Shown here: positions 12,975 through 24,589 of the stretch, piece by piece
Layout of the letters: each line of letters opens with the position of its first letter
How positions within the stretch are numbered: position 1 is the stretch's first letter
Source: Malurus cyaneus samueli
Lineage: Eukaryota; Chordata; Aves; Passeriformes; Maluridae
Reading direction: 5' to 3'
Length of the DNA: 64,000 bases
Assembly (NCBI GenBank): GCA_009741485.1
Contig: CM019217.1
Coordinates: 40,116,256 to 40,180,255, forward strand
Program-made: the position numbers and the translations under genes
Notes under the pieces: generated by a model
Told to the model about the DNA's origin: nothing
What the model saw: only the letters and a program-made list of their open reading frames with translations
Databases searched by the model: none

Positions 12975-13115
12975 ACTTTCAGGAAGCTTTTAGGAAGTGG
13001 AAACAAGAACAGGTGGCCTGGGAAGAATATGGGAAATTTTAGGGGAAGCTAGCAGCAAGGTTAGGGAAACCAAGGCTCGGTGAGAATTGAGACTGGCCAA
13101 GGATATTAGAATTGA
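12975..13115 (+). mobile_element. Inverted CR1 ORF2 segment joined to the CR1 at 12344-12970
   Basis: On the + strand, codons from 12980 read QEAFRKWKQEQVAWEEY, which matches the CR1 ORF2 linker between the endonuclease and reverse-transcriptase domains. A degraded continuation (AAGGCTCGG...GCCAAGGATATTA) parallels the usual KAKAQLELNLARDI region but has a stop and a frameshift. The orientation is opposite to the neighbouring 3' part. Between the two parts the reverse-transcriptase core is missing. The end near 13115 is approximate. The alternative is two independent CR1 insertions back to back. Confidence 0.7.
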
Positions 13116-16100
13116 AATCTATCCCAAACTAAGAATAGAATTCAGCAATACAGTGCTGTAGGAATAATCTCTTCTAGGGTCTTAAGGGTAACGAATATGC
13201 AGTGCTAACCTGCAAATCTAATGAATCATCACAACAACAACAGAAATGCAAACTTTTTTTCAAAAGTTCTCGTATAGCTTTTAATAATTCTGGATTTTTT
13301 TTACTTTTTTATATTGGTAAGTGACTGTAGGTGCTGTGCCATTGTTTGAGCTATAGCCTTAGCTCACTCACTAAGAATTCTCTCCTGAGGAATTAAATGG
13401 ATGAAATTTTAAAGATTGTTTGCACCACTGTTACCAAGATACCTGACTCCTCTACACTTGCTGAGTGGAGTCTTAAGTGCCAATATTTCCCCTCTTGCTG
13501 TTGCTGTGCAGGTGTTGATCCAGCACAGTTAGAGATTATTGTTTGAAAGATATAACCCAATATCTTAAAGTCAAGGCATGATCGAGATTTTTTTTTTGAA
13601 GTTCATTGTTTTTACAAGCACTTTTGCAGGGGCAAATGTTGGAATTTTCTGGCTTTGTGGATACATCATTCATTACCCCTCATTAATCTCTAGCAAATAT
13701 GACAGTGCTTAGTTTAAAATGTACATTCATTATTGAACCTTGCTCTTTTTTCTTGAAGGAATGTGTGTGTGATTTCTTAATGAGTCATTAATACTGGTCA
13801 AAGCAGTCAAGACTGAGTACAGTTTAACCCTTGTGCCCCAGCTCTAATCAATCCTGTGACTACTTTTACTACTTGTCTTGTAAATTTTATCATCTTTTTC
13901 ACAGGAACTGGCATTTATTTGCTATTCAGAATATAGAATAGTGTATCAGAATTTACATTATACTGTGAATGGCACTAAATCTAAGTAGGAACAATAACTC
14001 TAATATACTATCTAATTTGAGACAGAGAGAAAAAATCAGTTTGAGACAGTTGACCTTTTTTCTATAGCATAAGTCAAACCCAAATAGGTTTACTCACTCA
14101 ATTCTTGGATGAGAATTTGCATTTGTAAGATGCCAACTAGATTGCTCTTATTTTTGCAGGTGAATGTGTTTGTATATGTTGCTCTGAATATTTTCTTAAC
14201 CCTGTGATCTCAGAGGATCAAAAACTAAATAGTGAAACCCAAACCTTTTTTGGTCTCCTAACTAAAATTTTCCCTTTTATTCCTGAAATGGAGAAACCAA
14301 GTACTCACCAGTTTTTTAAAAAATACTTTGTTCTTTCTATAAGCATTACTTCAATATTTAAAATCTTTTGTTCATAAAACTCTCATTGGCTTATTTCAGA
14401 CAGTCTGAGATCGAACAAGAGTGAGCCTGATTTCATGAACGCTGAGACATAAGTCATGAATCACGATAGGAAATTTTTCCTACAGGTTTTAACTCTGATT
14501 CAGCTGCAGAGGGCAGTTCAACACTATTAAAAAGTAGTTAGCAGTTAAACCATTTATAATTTAAGGAGAAATCATATAGAAAATAAAATCCTTTCATAAG
14601 AAAAGACGTGGGAAGCTTTGTTTTTGTAGGTAATTCTGTAGTATTTCCGTTTTGTGCTTTGAGGTGGCTACAGACAAGCAGCAAGACTGAAGGTGATCAC
14701 AGGTGATGAGGGTGAGAGATTTAAATGCCAGCAAAACTCATTATTGCCTTTTCCTTTTTTTTAGGAGCAGACCTGAATGCCTTCAAATAGTTCAGGAGCA
14801 CATCTGAAAGCAGCATGAGAAGCATGATGAACTGGAAATTTTGGTCAATTCCCAGAACTATGAGATCATCAGCCTTGATGAGACTGTGGAATGCACCCCA
14901 CGATGGAGTGCTGGGATGGAGGGCTGCAGGCTGGGCAGGTGAGCTGAGACAGTGGCACTTTGTACAGCCTTTGCAGTTGGTGCTGATGTGGGTGGGTGAC
15001 CTGCTTATGTGCATGCCAAAGGGGTTGTGAAACACAGTCCAGGCAAGTTCTTCCCTTTTTTAGTCCCGAGCCTTGAAATAGAAGTGATGGGATTGCAGAC
15101 GCGCTGGGTGCCTGCCATAGGAGGGCGATATCTTCTGTCACAATCTGTATTTTCAACCTTCACTGCAGCGCATATCAGCACCTACACTGGCAGTGTAACC
15201 AGGAATGGGGCAGAATTATCATGTGTTTCTGTGCTGGAACAATATTATAGTAGTTAAATAAAGGGTTGCTGAGAGCAAGCCCACCCCAGGCTGCTTTCCT
15301 GTTGTTCCATTAAGATTCTGCATGGTGCTCAGCTGACACCACCTTGCTCTTTACAAGACTTTTCTGAACCAGAATCTGAACGGAAATCTGTCCCTCGCAA
15401 ATATAAGGTGCTTTCAGAAAGAAGCAAAACTTAAAAAAATTGAAATTATTTGCTAAAAATAAATTGACAGTGAAATAAGTTCAGCCACTGAGGATTCGGT
15501 TGTAATGCTTGTTTGGAATTTGCAGTTGTTAGCAGTAGACTTTAACACATCTTTTAAACTGTAGCTTCAGGAGAGAAAAAAACATAGTTATTTGAAAGGG
15601 TTACCTGAAGCTGAATTGATTCAAAATGTTGTGTATGTTATACCCCTGTGGTTTTCATGGAACTAAAATGAGAAGCTTCTTAAGAACATCACACTCTTTG
15701 GAGCCTCAGCACATACCTAAATTATGAGTCTGATCTAAAGCTATTTAAGATTAGTTTAAGTAGCTTTTTCTCTTTGAAGGCTATGAATTGGTCTCTTAAT
15801 CTCCTTGGTGTAATTTGAAATAACTCTTTCTGTTGGAAATATCAAAACTGAGTCTGTAGTTTTCAGGCAGTGACCATCCCATAGCTGGGGTCATACAAAA
15901 ATTCATAAAGTGAAGAAACACTGATTTCTATACCAGTTTTTATTGTTATGTATAGAAGAGCATTAGCGTGTCTTCAAATGGCATCTGAGATCTTAACCAG
16001 AATTATTTTAGTATCAGTCAGCTGATTTAAATGAGCTGAAAACATATCACACACCTTTAGTATTTCTTGTAATCAAAGAGTTTATTATGGCAAGCTGATG

Positions 16101-18523
16101 TTGATAAACTTGAATTTAATCTTTGCATTCATTCTAAGTAGAACAAATCCATTATTTCTTAAGTTGTACCAACAGAAGAAAATTACAATACCCTCACGAA
16201 ATGAGAGAGAGAGGTGGAAATAACCTAGCTATAGAAAGTAAGCCAAGCCGTTTTTTGGGACCACAGTTTACATAATTTGTAATTTTTTCACTTAATATAT
16301 TAAAAAAGAAGATATTTGAAGTGTCAAAGTAGTATTCTTTGTGTGAGAAATAATATAAATCATTGAGTACCTGTCTTAAGAAGAGCTGGTTAAGATTTCA
16401 TGTTGCACAATTAAATCAAGGTCCTTTGAAACATGAGCTGCCTGTTCTTCAACTGTGCTGTGATTTATAGCATCACACAGGGCAGAACAATTTTTCAAAT
16501 TTTTCAAAGAATTCCCATGTGGACTTACAATGCCTATAAGCTTTGGCACAGCCATAATATCTACTTTTGATGCAGAATTTTCAAGTAATGAGGAATTAGC
16601 TACACCAGCACTTGTTTCTGTGTCAAATTAATTTTAACATGTGCTTTGTCTTTGCAGTCCAAGTAATTTTTGGTGGGATATTTTGGTTAGCACATTTTCT
16701 CAAAAGCAGGTTTGTGTTAAAAAGCTGATGTGAAAATAGTGATACAGGTTTCTGTGAGACACAAACCCAAGCTTTCATGCCAAAGTATGATGAGGAAAAT
16801 GTAAAATGGTCAGATACACAAAGATTAGCTTCATGGCAGATGTGCCACTTGCCTGGAGCCTCCACTTTTTCCATCCTCTGATTGCCCTGCCCTGCCTTGG
16901 GGACCTGCTGAAGTATCCCATGACTCCTGATTCAGGATTTCCACATGAGAAATCTGTTGTACATGGGAGAATTTGTTATTCCCTATGTTGTCCTTACACA
17001 CTGTTCAGACATAGCAGCAATGTCACCAGAACCTGGGAACTGAGAAATGTCACCCTTCCTCTGCTGTGGCTGGTATAGCCACACCAGTGTCCTGGTCTGA
17101 TTCTGCATATTCCTGAGTGGAATAATAGTGTTTCTGCTCAGTAAAATCTCTCAAGGAAGTTCCATATTCTATATATAATCCAGCTACTTAACAGAGCTTG
17201 CTCACCACAATAAATCCATTAAAAATTTACATCTTTCATGCTTGCAGAAAATGGTCACATCGGGCAGTGCTCAGGTCAAGAAAAGCGGTCTGAAATAAAT
17301 GGCAAAAAAAGGAAGGTGCTTTTTCCTGTTAGAGGTTTTGTCACCAGGGGTAGTGTTTAACAGTTTTATCACTATGAGTTAGTGTCAGATAGAAGGATAA
17401 GCTGGAAACAGGTAAGGAATAAAGAGTTCTTCCATACTAAATCTTTCCCCTTATTCTGCCCTTACATCATCCATGAACTGTTGATAAGGCTTGGAAAGAA
17501 CAAAGGTGCTGTTCAAGAACAAAGGCTTCTTTTTATTGACTGTTTCTTGGCATCTAGGAAAGCCTTATGTTAAGATCACACAGAAGAATAACTCAGTGAT
17601 AAAAAGAGATTGGATGCCTTTGTATAATATGACTTCGTTTTTCTGCACAATTGAGATGTCAGAGATTTTTTTTTTCCTTTCATGCTACTGGTAGAATATC
17701 AGGATGAGAAAATTGTAATGTTGTAGAATGGAAACACCTGATATCTTCTACTGCTGAACATAGCTACTTTTAAACTGCTCCATGACCTATTTTATTAGAA
17801 TTTTCCTCATAGAAAGTCGTGGGAGACTGTATATACTCTATATTTCCAGTATCTTAAATGTCTGAGTTTATTTGAGTTTGGGATGAAGACTGAAATGAGT
17901 GTTTATCATTTTAGTCAACTGTGGATTTGCATCCCAGTTCTGGAGAACATATTTAATGGAGGAGACAAGTACTCATGTCCAGTGCTCTGTCACAAAGGTG
18001 TGGCATGCATTGGATATTTGTCCTTGAAGTAGTTTTGTTATTGTGTAGGTAATCTGAGTTTCAATACCCTGGAGAATAAATGAGGTGTTTCAGAGAGTGC
18101 TGTAACTCTAATGGTATGAAATACATCATGCATGCTAAATACTCTTTCTGCTATATTTCTCAGGTAGTAAATTATCAAAAACCTTTACAGACATGCAGAT
18201 CTTCTGCCCTGCAACACAGCTTAAGCAATGTACCAAAGTTTCATCATCATGGTGAGATGAATCTATTGGTTAGCCCATTTAAACCTAAAGGGCTTAAATG
18301 AATGGAATAGATTTTTATGTTATTCATTTTTTAAATAACAGTTGGGTTACAGAGAAGAATTAAAAAAAATAAAATTAAAAAACAGCAAGCCCAAAGAACA
18401 ACCCAAACCTCGAAATAATAAAATCATAAATTAGACAACATAGTTGCAATTTAAGTGAAGTAGTCTAACAAATTCAGGCATCTTTCCCTTAACAAGTTTC
18501 TGCTGTGTTTGTCTGAATACTGA
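13116..18523. other. Non-coding sequence, one exon-like block
   Basis: Mostly AT-rich unique DNA. The segment 14760-15420 is richer in G+C and contains several splice-like signals and short open frames on both strands (see findings). I recognise no protein in it. Elsewhere only short A/T runs occur. Confidence 0.5.
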
Positions 18524-18722
18524 TAAATCATGGAATCATAGAATGACCTGAGTTGGAAGGGACCTTTAAGATCATCCAGTTCTAATCCCCTTCTAGGGGT
18601 AGGGACACCTTTCACCAGAGCAGGTTGCTCAGAGCCCCATCCAGCCAGGCCTTGAACACCTCCAGGGATGGGGCAGACAGCTTTTCTGGGCAACCTGCAG
18701 TGCCTCACTGCCCTCACAGTGC
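18524..18722 (-). mobile_element. CR1 LINE fragment, 3' end
   Basis: The + strand begins with a repeated octamer variant (CATGGAATCATAGAATG), followed by TTGGAAGGGACCTTTAAGATC, GGGTAGGGACACCTTTCACC, AGCAGGTTGCTCAGAGCC, GGCCTTGAACACCTCCAGGG and GCAGTGCCTCACTGCCC. This is the reverse complement of about 200 bp of CR1 3'-UTR with low to moderate divergence. The 134-codon open frame at 18451-18855 on the minus strand crosses it and is incidental. Confidence 0.93.
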
Positions 18723-21700
18723 ATGTGCAGAGTATTTTTTTCCTTGTCTTCTTACAGTAAGATTTCCAGTTGGAGGGTTGATATAGTACAGGTTTAGCAG
18801 GACTTATGTTCAATGAGTTTCTTATTTTAGTGATGGCTACTGTAGGTGTAATCAAGGTTCCTGAAAGTGAAAAATATGACAGTTAAGATTACTACATGCA
18901 CCATACCTTTTCAGAGATAAGGTATTTTTTATTTGCTTGCAGAGTTTTTCTTAATGTCTTTTTTTTTTTAATTCTATAGCTGTGGAATAATCTTGTCAAT
19001 AAATCTCACAATAAGGATAGACGATACATTAAAATTTTAATAATATCTGCTAAAACAAAAACAAACCACCTCCAAACTGTGACAGCAAATGCAGTGCCAT
19101 CTGGGTACTATTTTAGATATGTTAGAGAAAAAAAACCTCCTGTTTTGGGGATGTTTTGAGGAGACTAGGCTAGGCGCTATGCATTGTTTTTACATCAGCT
19201 GTCTCCACAGGTTTCTGGTTTTGAGGTGTGGGACCATTAGAGGCAGCACGTTTGTATCTGTGTTTCTGTCTCCATAAGACCATTTGATAAAGCCTTCAAG
19301 CTACCTGTAGCAAGTGGTAAGAAAAGCCAGGAGATGAAAATGAACTGCTGAATTTCATGGAGTGGATGATAAAGATGAGAACTTGTCACATCAGAAAGTG
19401 CTGGGAAAAAGGAGGATTTCAGGATGAGCAAATGACTACTGCTGAGCCACTTCACTATCTGGGGGTTGTCTTGGTCTGGGCTCAGTCAGTATGAGAAATT
19501 GTTATTGTTGAATATCTCTTCAAAATAAAATCTGGATACAAACAATTTGAAGCTGGAGAAACAATTCTTCTTCTCAGTGCTGATATACAATTTAAGAAAA
19601 TATCTACCATACGAAGTTTAGGTAAGGACAGAATTTTCAGATGTGACATCACTAAAATGTCACATTTTCACAAACAGTATTCATATGATCACTGAGTAAT
19701 TTTGTTTTAATAGCTACCATATTTCAATTTATATGGAAAAATATTTTGGATCAGGATGGCAGCATCTGAAGGAAGATCTGGGCAAATTGACCAGATGTAA
19801 ATTATTGGTTTCCATACATAAATTCTGGTATAGTGTAGATAATTGAACATATAATAGTCATTATCAGCGGAAGAACAGCTATACATAAAACCCATGTGTT
19901 TCCAGAACAAGCAAAGCATGAGCCAAGATTCAAACCCTGAATATAAAGAGAAAAAAATCAAAATAAAACATCTAGGCTGAGAGCACTGTATGCAGTTTTA
20001 AAATTACCCTTAACAAGAATCTGCTACTGAAACATTTTGATTTAGCTAACACTTGAAAAACTTCTATTTTTCTGTGAATCACCACACACCGTTCCATTGT
20101 TAAAGCCTGAGCAGGATGCAGCACTGAAGAAACACTATCCTTCTTCCTGTGATTTCTGAGGGATCCTTTCAAGATGAATAATAAATGTCAGTAATTGTTT
20201 CTTACCCTATTTCGCTATTGATGTTCATTTCTTCTATTTAAGGTATTAATTTTGTCTCATGAGAGTGCAGAGATGAAGGGTAGAATCACACCCCATATGA
20301 GCACAATTTTTGGAGTGGGTAATGATGGTGGTTATCACAGAAAAGTGTGTCCTGGCTGCATGAAATGTATTTGGACTCTTCATTCTCAGGCAGTACTGTC
20401 AGTGCAAACTGCAGGAGGAAAGAAACAACTAAATAGTATTAGTAATAATTCTATAATTAATAATTATATGTTAATCATTATATAATAAATTATATATTAT
20501 AATATAGAATAACATTATCATACAGTAATTTTATAACTGAGTTATACTAAAAAGCAGTGATGCATTTAAACAGTTACCAATTTTAACCCAATTTTTCTGC
20601 AGCATTCAAGCACAAAATTCATGTCAGCAGGTAAAAACATACACTCTATCGTATTTCTGAATAGAAGTTAATGATAGCATAGATGACCTGTAAGTACTGC
20701 AGAAAAAAAGCCCCTCCAGTTAAATAGATGCAAATAGTACAAGTTGATAAATGCTTAGTTTAAGAAAAAAAAGATCTTAAAATTATATAACTGGTACCAA
20801 ATGGGAGTCCTGTGTGGTTAGGAGGAAAGAGAGATAGGAAACACCCAATATAAATAAAAGTAATTTAAATTTAAATCTTATGTACTTAGAGGAAGCTGTT
20901 TGAGAACTGGGGCATATGCTTTTTATGATAATCAGAAAATGTAGTCAGCTAATTAACTTTTGTCCTCATACCATGTTGAAAAAAGTAGAAAACAACATTT
21001 TTTGTAAGCTCTAGAGTCTTAAGTAATTAAAAACCATGTAAGACCTCTCCAGTACCCCTTAAAATAAAGACATAGTTCTGAATTGAAGAACTTCAGAACT
21101 TTATTAGAGAGCAACAACAAGGATTTTAGAGGCTTTCCTGTCAATAAAGAGAATTATTAGGGTTTTTTTTAATGGTCTCTTTCCCAGTAAACTTACTTTA
21201 GATGCTGCTGTGTGTCTACTTAGCTTATTTCCTATATTCCTAATCAGACAAATGCATGCTACACCATGCTCTTCCTAATGTTTGATGTATACAACATTAT
21301 GGAGATTTGACACATCGTAATCCATAGCAATGAACTTTCTAATTCAGCTCGTATACACAGAGCTGTTCAGATGGCACTCTGTAACCAAGTCTTCTTTTTT
21401 ATTGTCCCTTTTGAATAATTTTAATGTCATGAATATTGTTCTGTGTAGTGTTTACCCCATCACAGAAATGAAAAGTTAACTGAATTTTTTTTTTCCTCCA
21501 CACTCTAAAATGAATTCTGGTGTGGCAAACTCAGATTTATCTTTTTTAGTGGGTGAGAAGTGGTGATTTTAATGTCTATTGTAGTGCTGGTATATTGAAA
21601 AAGTAAGAAAATAATTTTGTTTTGCTGAATTTTATACATGCAAATCTTCCCACATAATCTGTTCCTGTGAGATTCTGCTCAAAGTAAGTTTCCCTAGGCC

Positions 21701-21999
21701 TTTTTCACTCTGCAGCTTTGATCACTACTTGAGATTAGAAATGTACTTTCTTCTTGGAAAAAAAATCCTTAAAATTGATTATGTATGGTTTAAGTCTAAC
21801 AAATTCAGTTTTAGATATGCTGGTTTTTCTTATTATGTTTTTCTATCTACTAGACTCCCATATCTTTAAAGATCTTTAAGCCACCTTATCGAGGGTGTGA
21901 AATAATACCTTTCTTCTTCTACTGACATCGTTTTTGTCACAAAACAGAAGACTTTTGTATATTCTTGCTTTTTCAATACTTCTTTGCAAATAGCATTTT
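18723..21999. other. Non-coding, AT-rich stretch
   Basis: No gene is recognised. The segment 20433-20516 is almost pure A/T with many TAATTA/TATATAAT motifs. Other A/T runs occur at 18960-18970 and 21485. Confidence 0.5.
20433..20516. repeat. A/T-rich low-complexity tract
   Basis: An 80-bp stretch that is more than 90% A+T, dominated by TAATTA, ATTATA and TATATAAT, which can fold into weak imperfect hairpins. There is no regular unit. Confidence 0.8.
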
Positions 22000-22169
22000 G
22001 TGTTGGAAGAGGCTCCCAAGGTCACGGCACCAAGCGTGTCTGAGCTCAAGAATGTTTGGACAATGCTCTCAGGCACAGAGTGTGACTCTTGGGGTGTCCT
22101 TTGCAGGGCCAGGAGTTGTATTTGATGATCCCTGTGGGTCCCTTCCAACCCAGGATATTTTATGATTCT
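22000..22169 (+). mobile_element. CR1 LINE fragment, 3' end of a second 3'-UTR type
   Basis: A + strand copy carrying GAGGCTCCCAAGGTCACGGC, TGTCTGAGCTCAAGAATGTT, GACAATGCTCTCAGGCACA, TGTGACTCTTGGGGTGTCCT and CCCTGTGGGTCCCTTCCAAC, ending with the octamer-type TATGATTCT. This is a familiar avian CR1 3'-UTR variant, different from the copies with the ACACCTTCCA block. It is about 170 bp and strongly 5'-truncated. Confidence 0.88.
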
Positions 22170-22972
22170 CCAAAATCTTTGTTGTCCTTTTCCTCATCTG
22201 AAGAATACAATTTGTTGCATCTATGTAGGATATCAATTACAGATTTGTAGATGGCTTATTTATGCATCCTAGGATATTTGTAGAGCAATTAGCTTTATAC
22301 TTCACTGAATTACACTCTTTGCCATCTTACTATCTGTAAAGAGTTAAAATTTTGATGCTAAGTATCTGTAGCACTAGGGAGCAATTCTAGCACTGTCATC
22401 AGAGTGCTCTTCTGCTGCAAGAAATTTAGAAAATGAGTATACTCACAGAGCTGTAACATACTCAGATCTGCTCAATTTCACTTTCCTTTGACCCTAGAAG
22501 GCAGATTTTCTGCCAGAGCTCCCAGACTGCAGAATTAAATTCCAATTAGAAGATATGCTTATATAGTAATGCAATTATCTTGACTATTTAAAACAGTAAG
22601 TTTCAGTTTCTGGCACAGGAAGGTATTTCTTAGTCGAGGTGTATTGGTTTTTCTCAATTTTCAGGTATATTAATGTTTAACAGGTAATGCTTATTCAGGA
22701 GGAGGTCTGAACTGTCAGAAATGTCTGTATTGCATGGCCAATAAATGTAGCTGAGTTCTGTTCTGAGTGACACAAACTTGTCATTTCTGCTTTAGCCACA
22801 GCACGTCTTTGGTGGTGTGCTGTGAGGATCACAGAACAAACCTAAACTCAGAAGCTGTCACACACTCTAGCAGTCCTGTCTTTGTTGACTCCTCCTAGTG
22901 CTGATGACTTTTTTTCCAGTTGCCACCCATTTTTAGAGACTCTGTTTTAAGAATATATTCTTAAGTAGCATA

Positions 22973-23016
22973 TTGATGGTGTAGTGCAAAACTATTGATG
23001 GTGTAGTGCAAAACAC
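22973..23016. repeat. 22-bp tandem duplication
   Basis: Two adjacent copies of a unit beginning TTGATGGTGTAGTGC (22973-22994 and 22995-23016) that differ only in the last two bases. This is a recent replication-slippage event. Confidence 0.9.
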
Positions 23017-23665
23017 TGGCGCAGCTGTGTTTGTTTGCTTGACTGCAGTTAAAAGGGTATTTTAAATTGTGTTCAGTGTAAGCAAGGCCACATATTTTAC
23101 ACCAAGAATGATATCCCAAATAATTGCCCATATTTGACAATGTGATGAAGAAAGGTATTTCTTTGCTCTTAAAAAAACTGCAAGATCTTTATAGAGTTTT
23201 ACTCTGTATGCACTTGTTGTGATGATGTGAAAGATAATTAAGGCTTTACCTTAACTCAAATTGTGTTGGACTTGGAAAGTAAAACAAATTTCAGAAATTA
23301 TCAGATTCTGTGGAGACAAAGCCTTCATGTTCAAGGTAAGTAAAGATCCTTGTTTCACCTTAAGGCAGGTGCAAACCTAATCTGCTTTAGAATAAAACAG
23401 GTCAGAGAGAATTTTTCTGTAGTTTTCCAATTCCACCTCTCCATTCTGAACATCCTCATCCTTTAAGTTCTGCCAACTTGTAAGACCTAAGATGCAGATC
23501 CTAAGGTCAACAATTAGCTAGATCACCTCTTCAGAGATGTGACCTAAGGAATTAAGAGTAGAGGGAATCTCTTCATCCCCTATTGAAGCTTAATTAACGA
23601 TACCTATGGAAATGGGACTTGTTGCTTTCTATAATGCAGAAGTAAAAATTGTTGGGAGAGTCTGC

Positions 23666-23782
23666 TCTTAAAATAAAAAGAGATTAAATAAGGAAGTCAG
23701 GTTTCTACTGATCTGAATTAAGAATCATTGGAATTAGATCTTAAAATAAAAACACTAAAAGAAGGAGGCCAGGTGTCTACTG
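23666..23782. repeat. Diverged direct duplication, about 44 bp
   Basis: Segments 23666-23710 and 23739-23782 both start TCTTAAAATAAAAA and both end TCTACTG. By eye they share roughly 75-80% identity at a spacing of about 73 bp. Confidence 0.75.
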
Positions 23783-24573
23783 TTTTTAGTTTTTAAAAAA
23801 GTAGGAAAACATCACTGGCTAAACAAAGTTATTAATGGAAATAGGAAGGGAAGAAGGCACTTAAGCCCCATTTCTCAGTGGTATTTAAATATCTAGTTCT
23901 CACTAAAATGCTGTGAGTGTTATGCACCAATATAAAATATCAAAGAAGATATAAACAATATTAGTCAAATCAATTAGGTTTTTAATGTTCCACCTTCCTA
24001 AATATTTATTTAGAATGTAAACTTTTTAAATTTTATCTTCATTCTGTAGCCCTCAGAAGACTAATATTTTCTTATGCTTTCATATGCTCCTGGACAAACA
24101 AAAAGTCATCCCAAAATTATGTCCAAACTTCTCTTTTCAGCTAGAAAACTGTAATGTTGCAAATTCTTTTTCAATCACAGAACAATATTCACACAAATTC
24201 AATCTTTTCATAGGGTGATAGCAACTAGTACAGGAGAATCCCTGTCAATTATTTTCTTTTGTATGTTTTTTTCACTCCCTTCATGATGTGACTTATTTTA
24301 AAAAATACTTGTTTTTTTGAGAAGTAAAAAAAAAATTAATTGCACTAATACATTTTCTCAAAACAGAATGAAAATACATTCACATTTGCCTTCTGAAAAT
24401 AACTGATGCCAAAACCTTCTCCCAGAGGATTTAAGGTATGATTTTCTCTTGAACCTCCATTCTTTTTGGAGTATTCTGCAATCAGAAAAATAATGATATA
24501 ACAGATTGTGAGAGCCTGTAATCAACAAGTCAGAAAGCCACCTGTGATAACAAGATTTAGAGTTTACTTAAGC

Positions 24574-24589
24574 TTTTTTTTTTTTTTTT
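24574..24589. repeat. Poly(T) run
   Basis: Sixteen consecutive T. Ordinary homopolymer. Confidence 0.9.

Noticed and set aside
18451..18855. 134-codon open frame on the minus strand
   Set aside because: About half of it is the CR1 3'-UTR at 18524-18722. The rest is unrelated flank.
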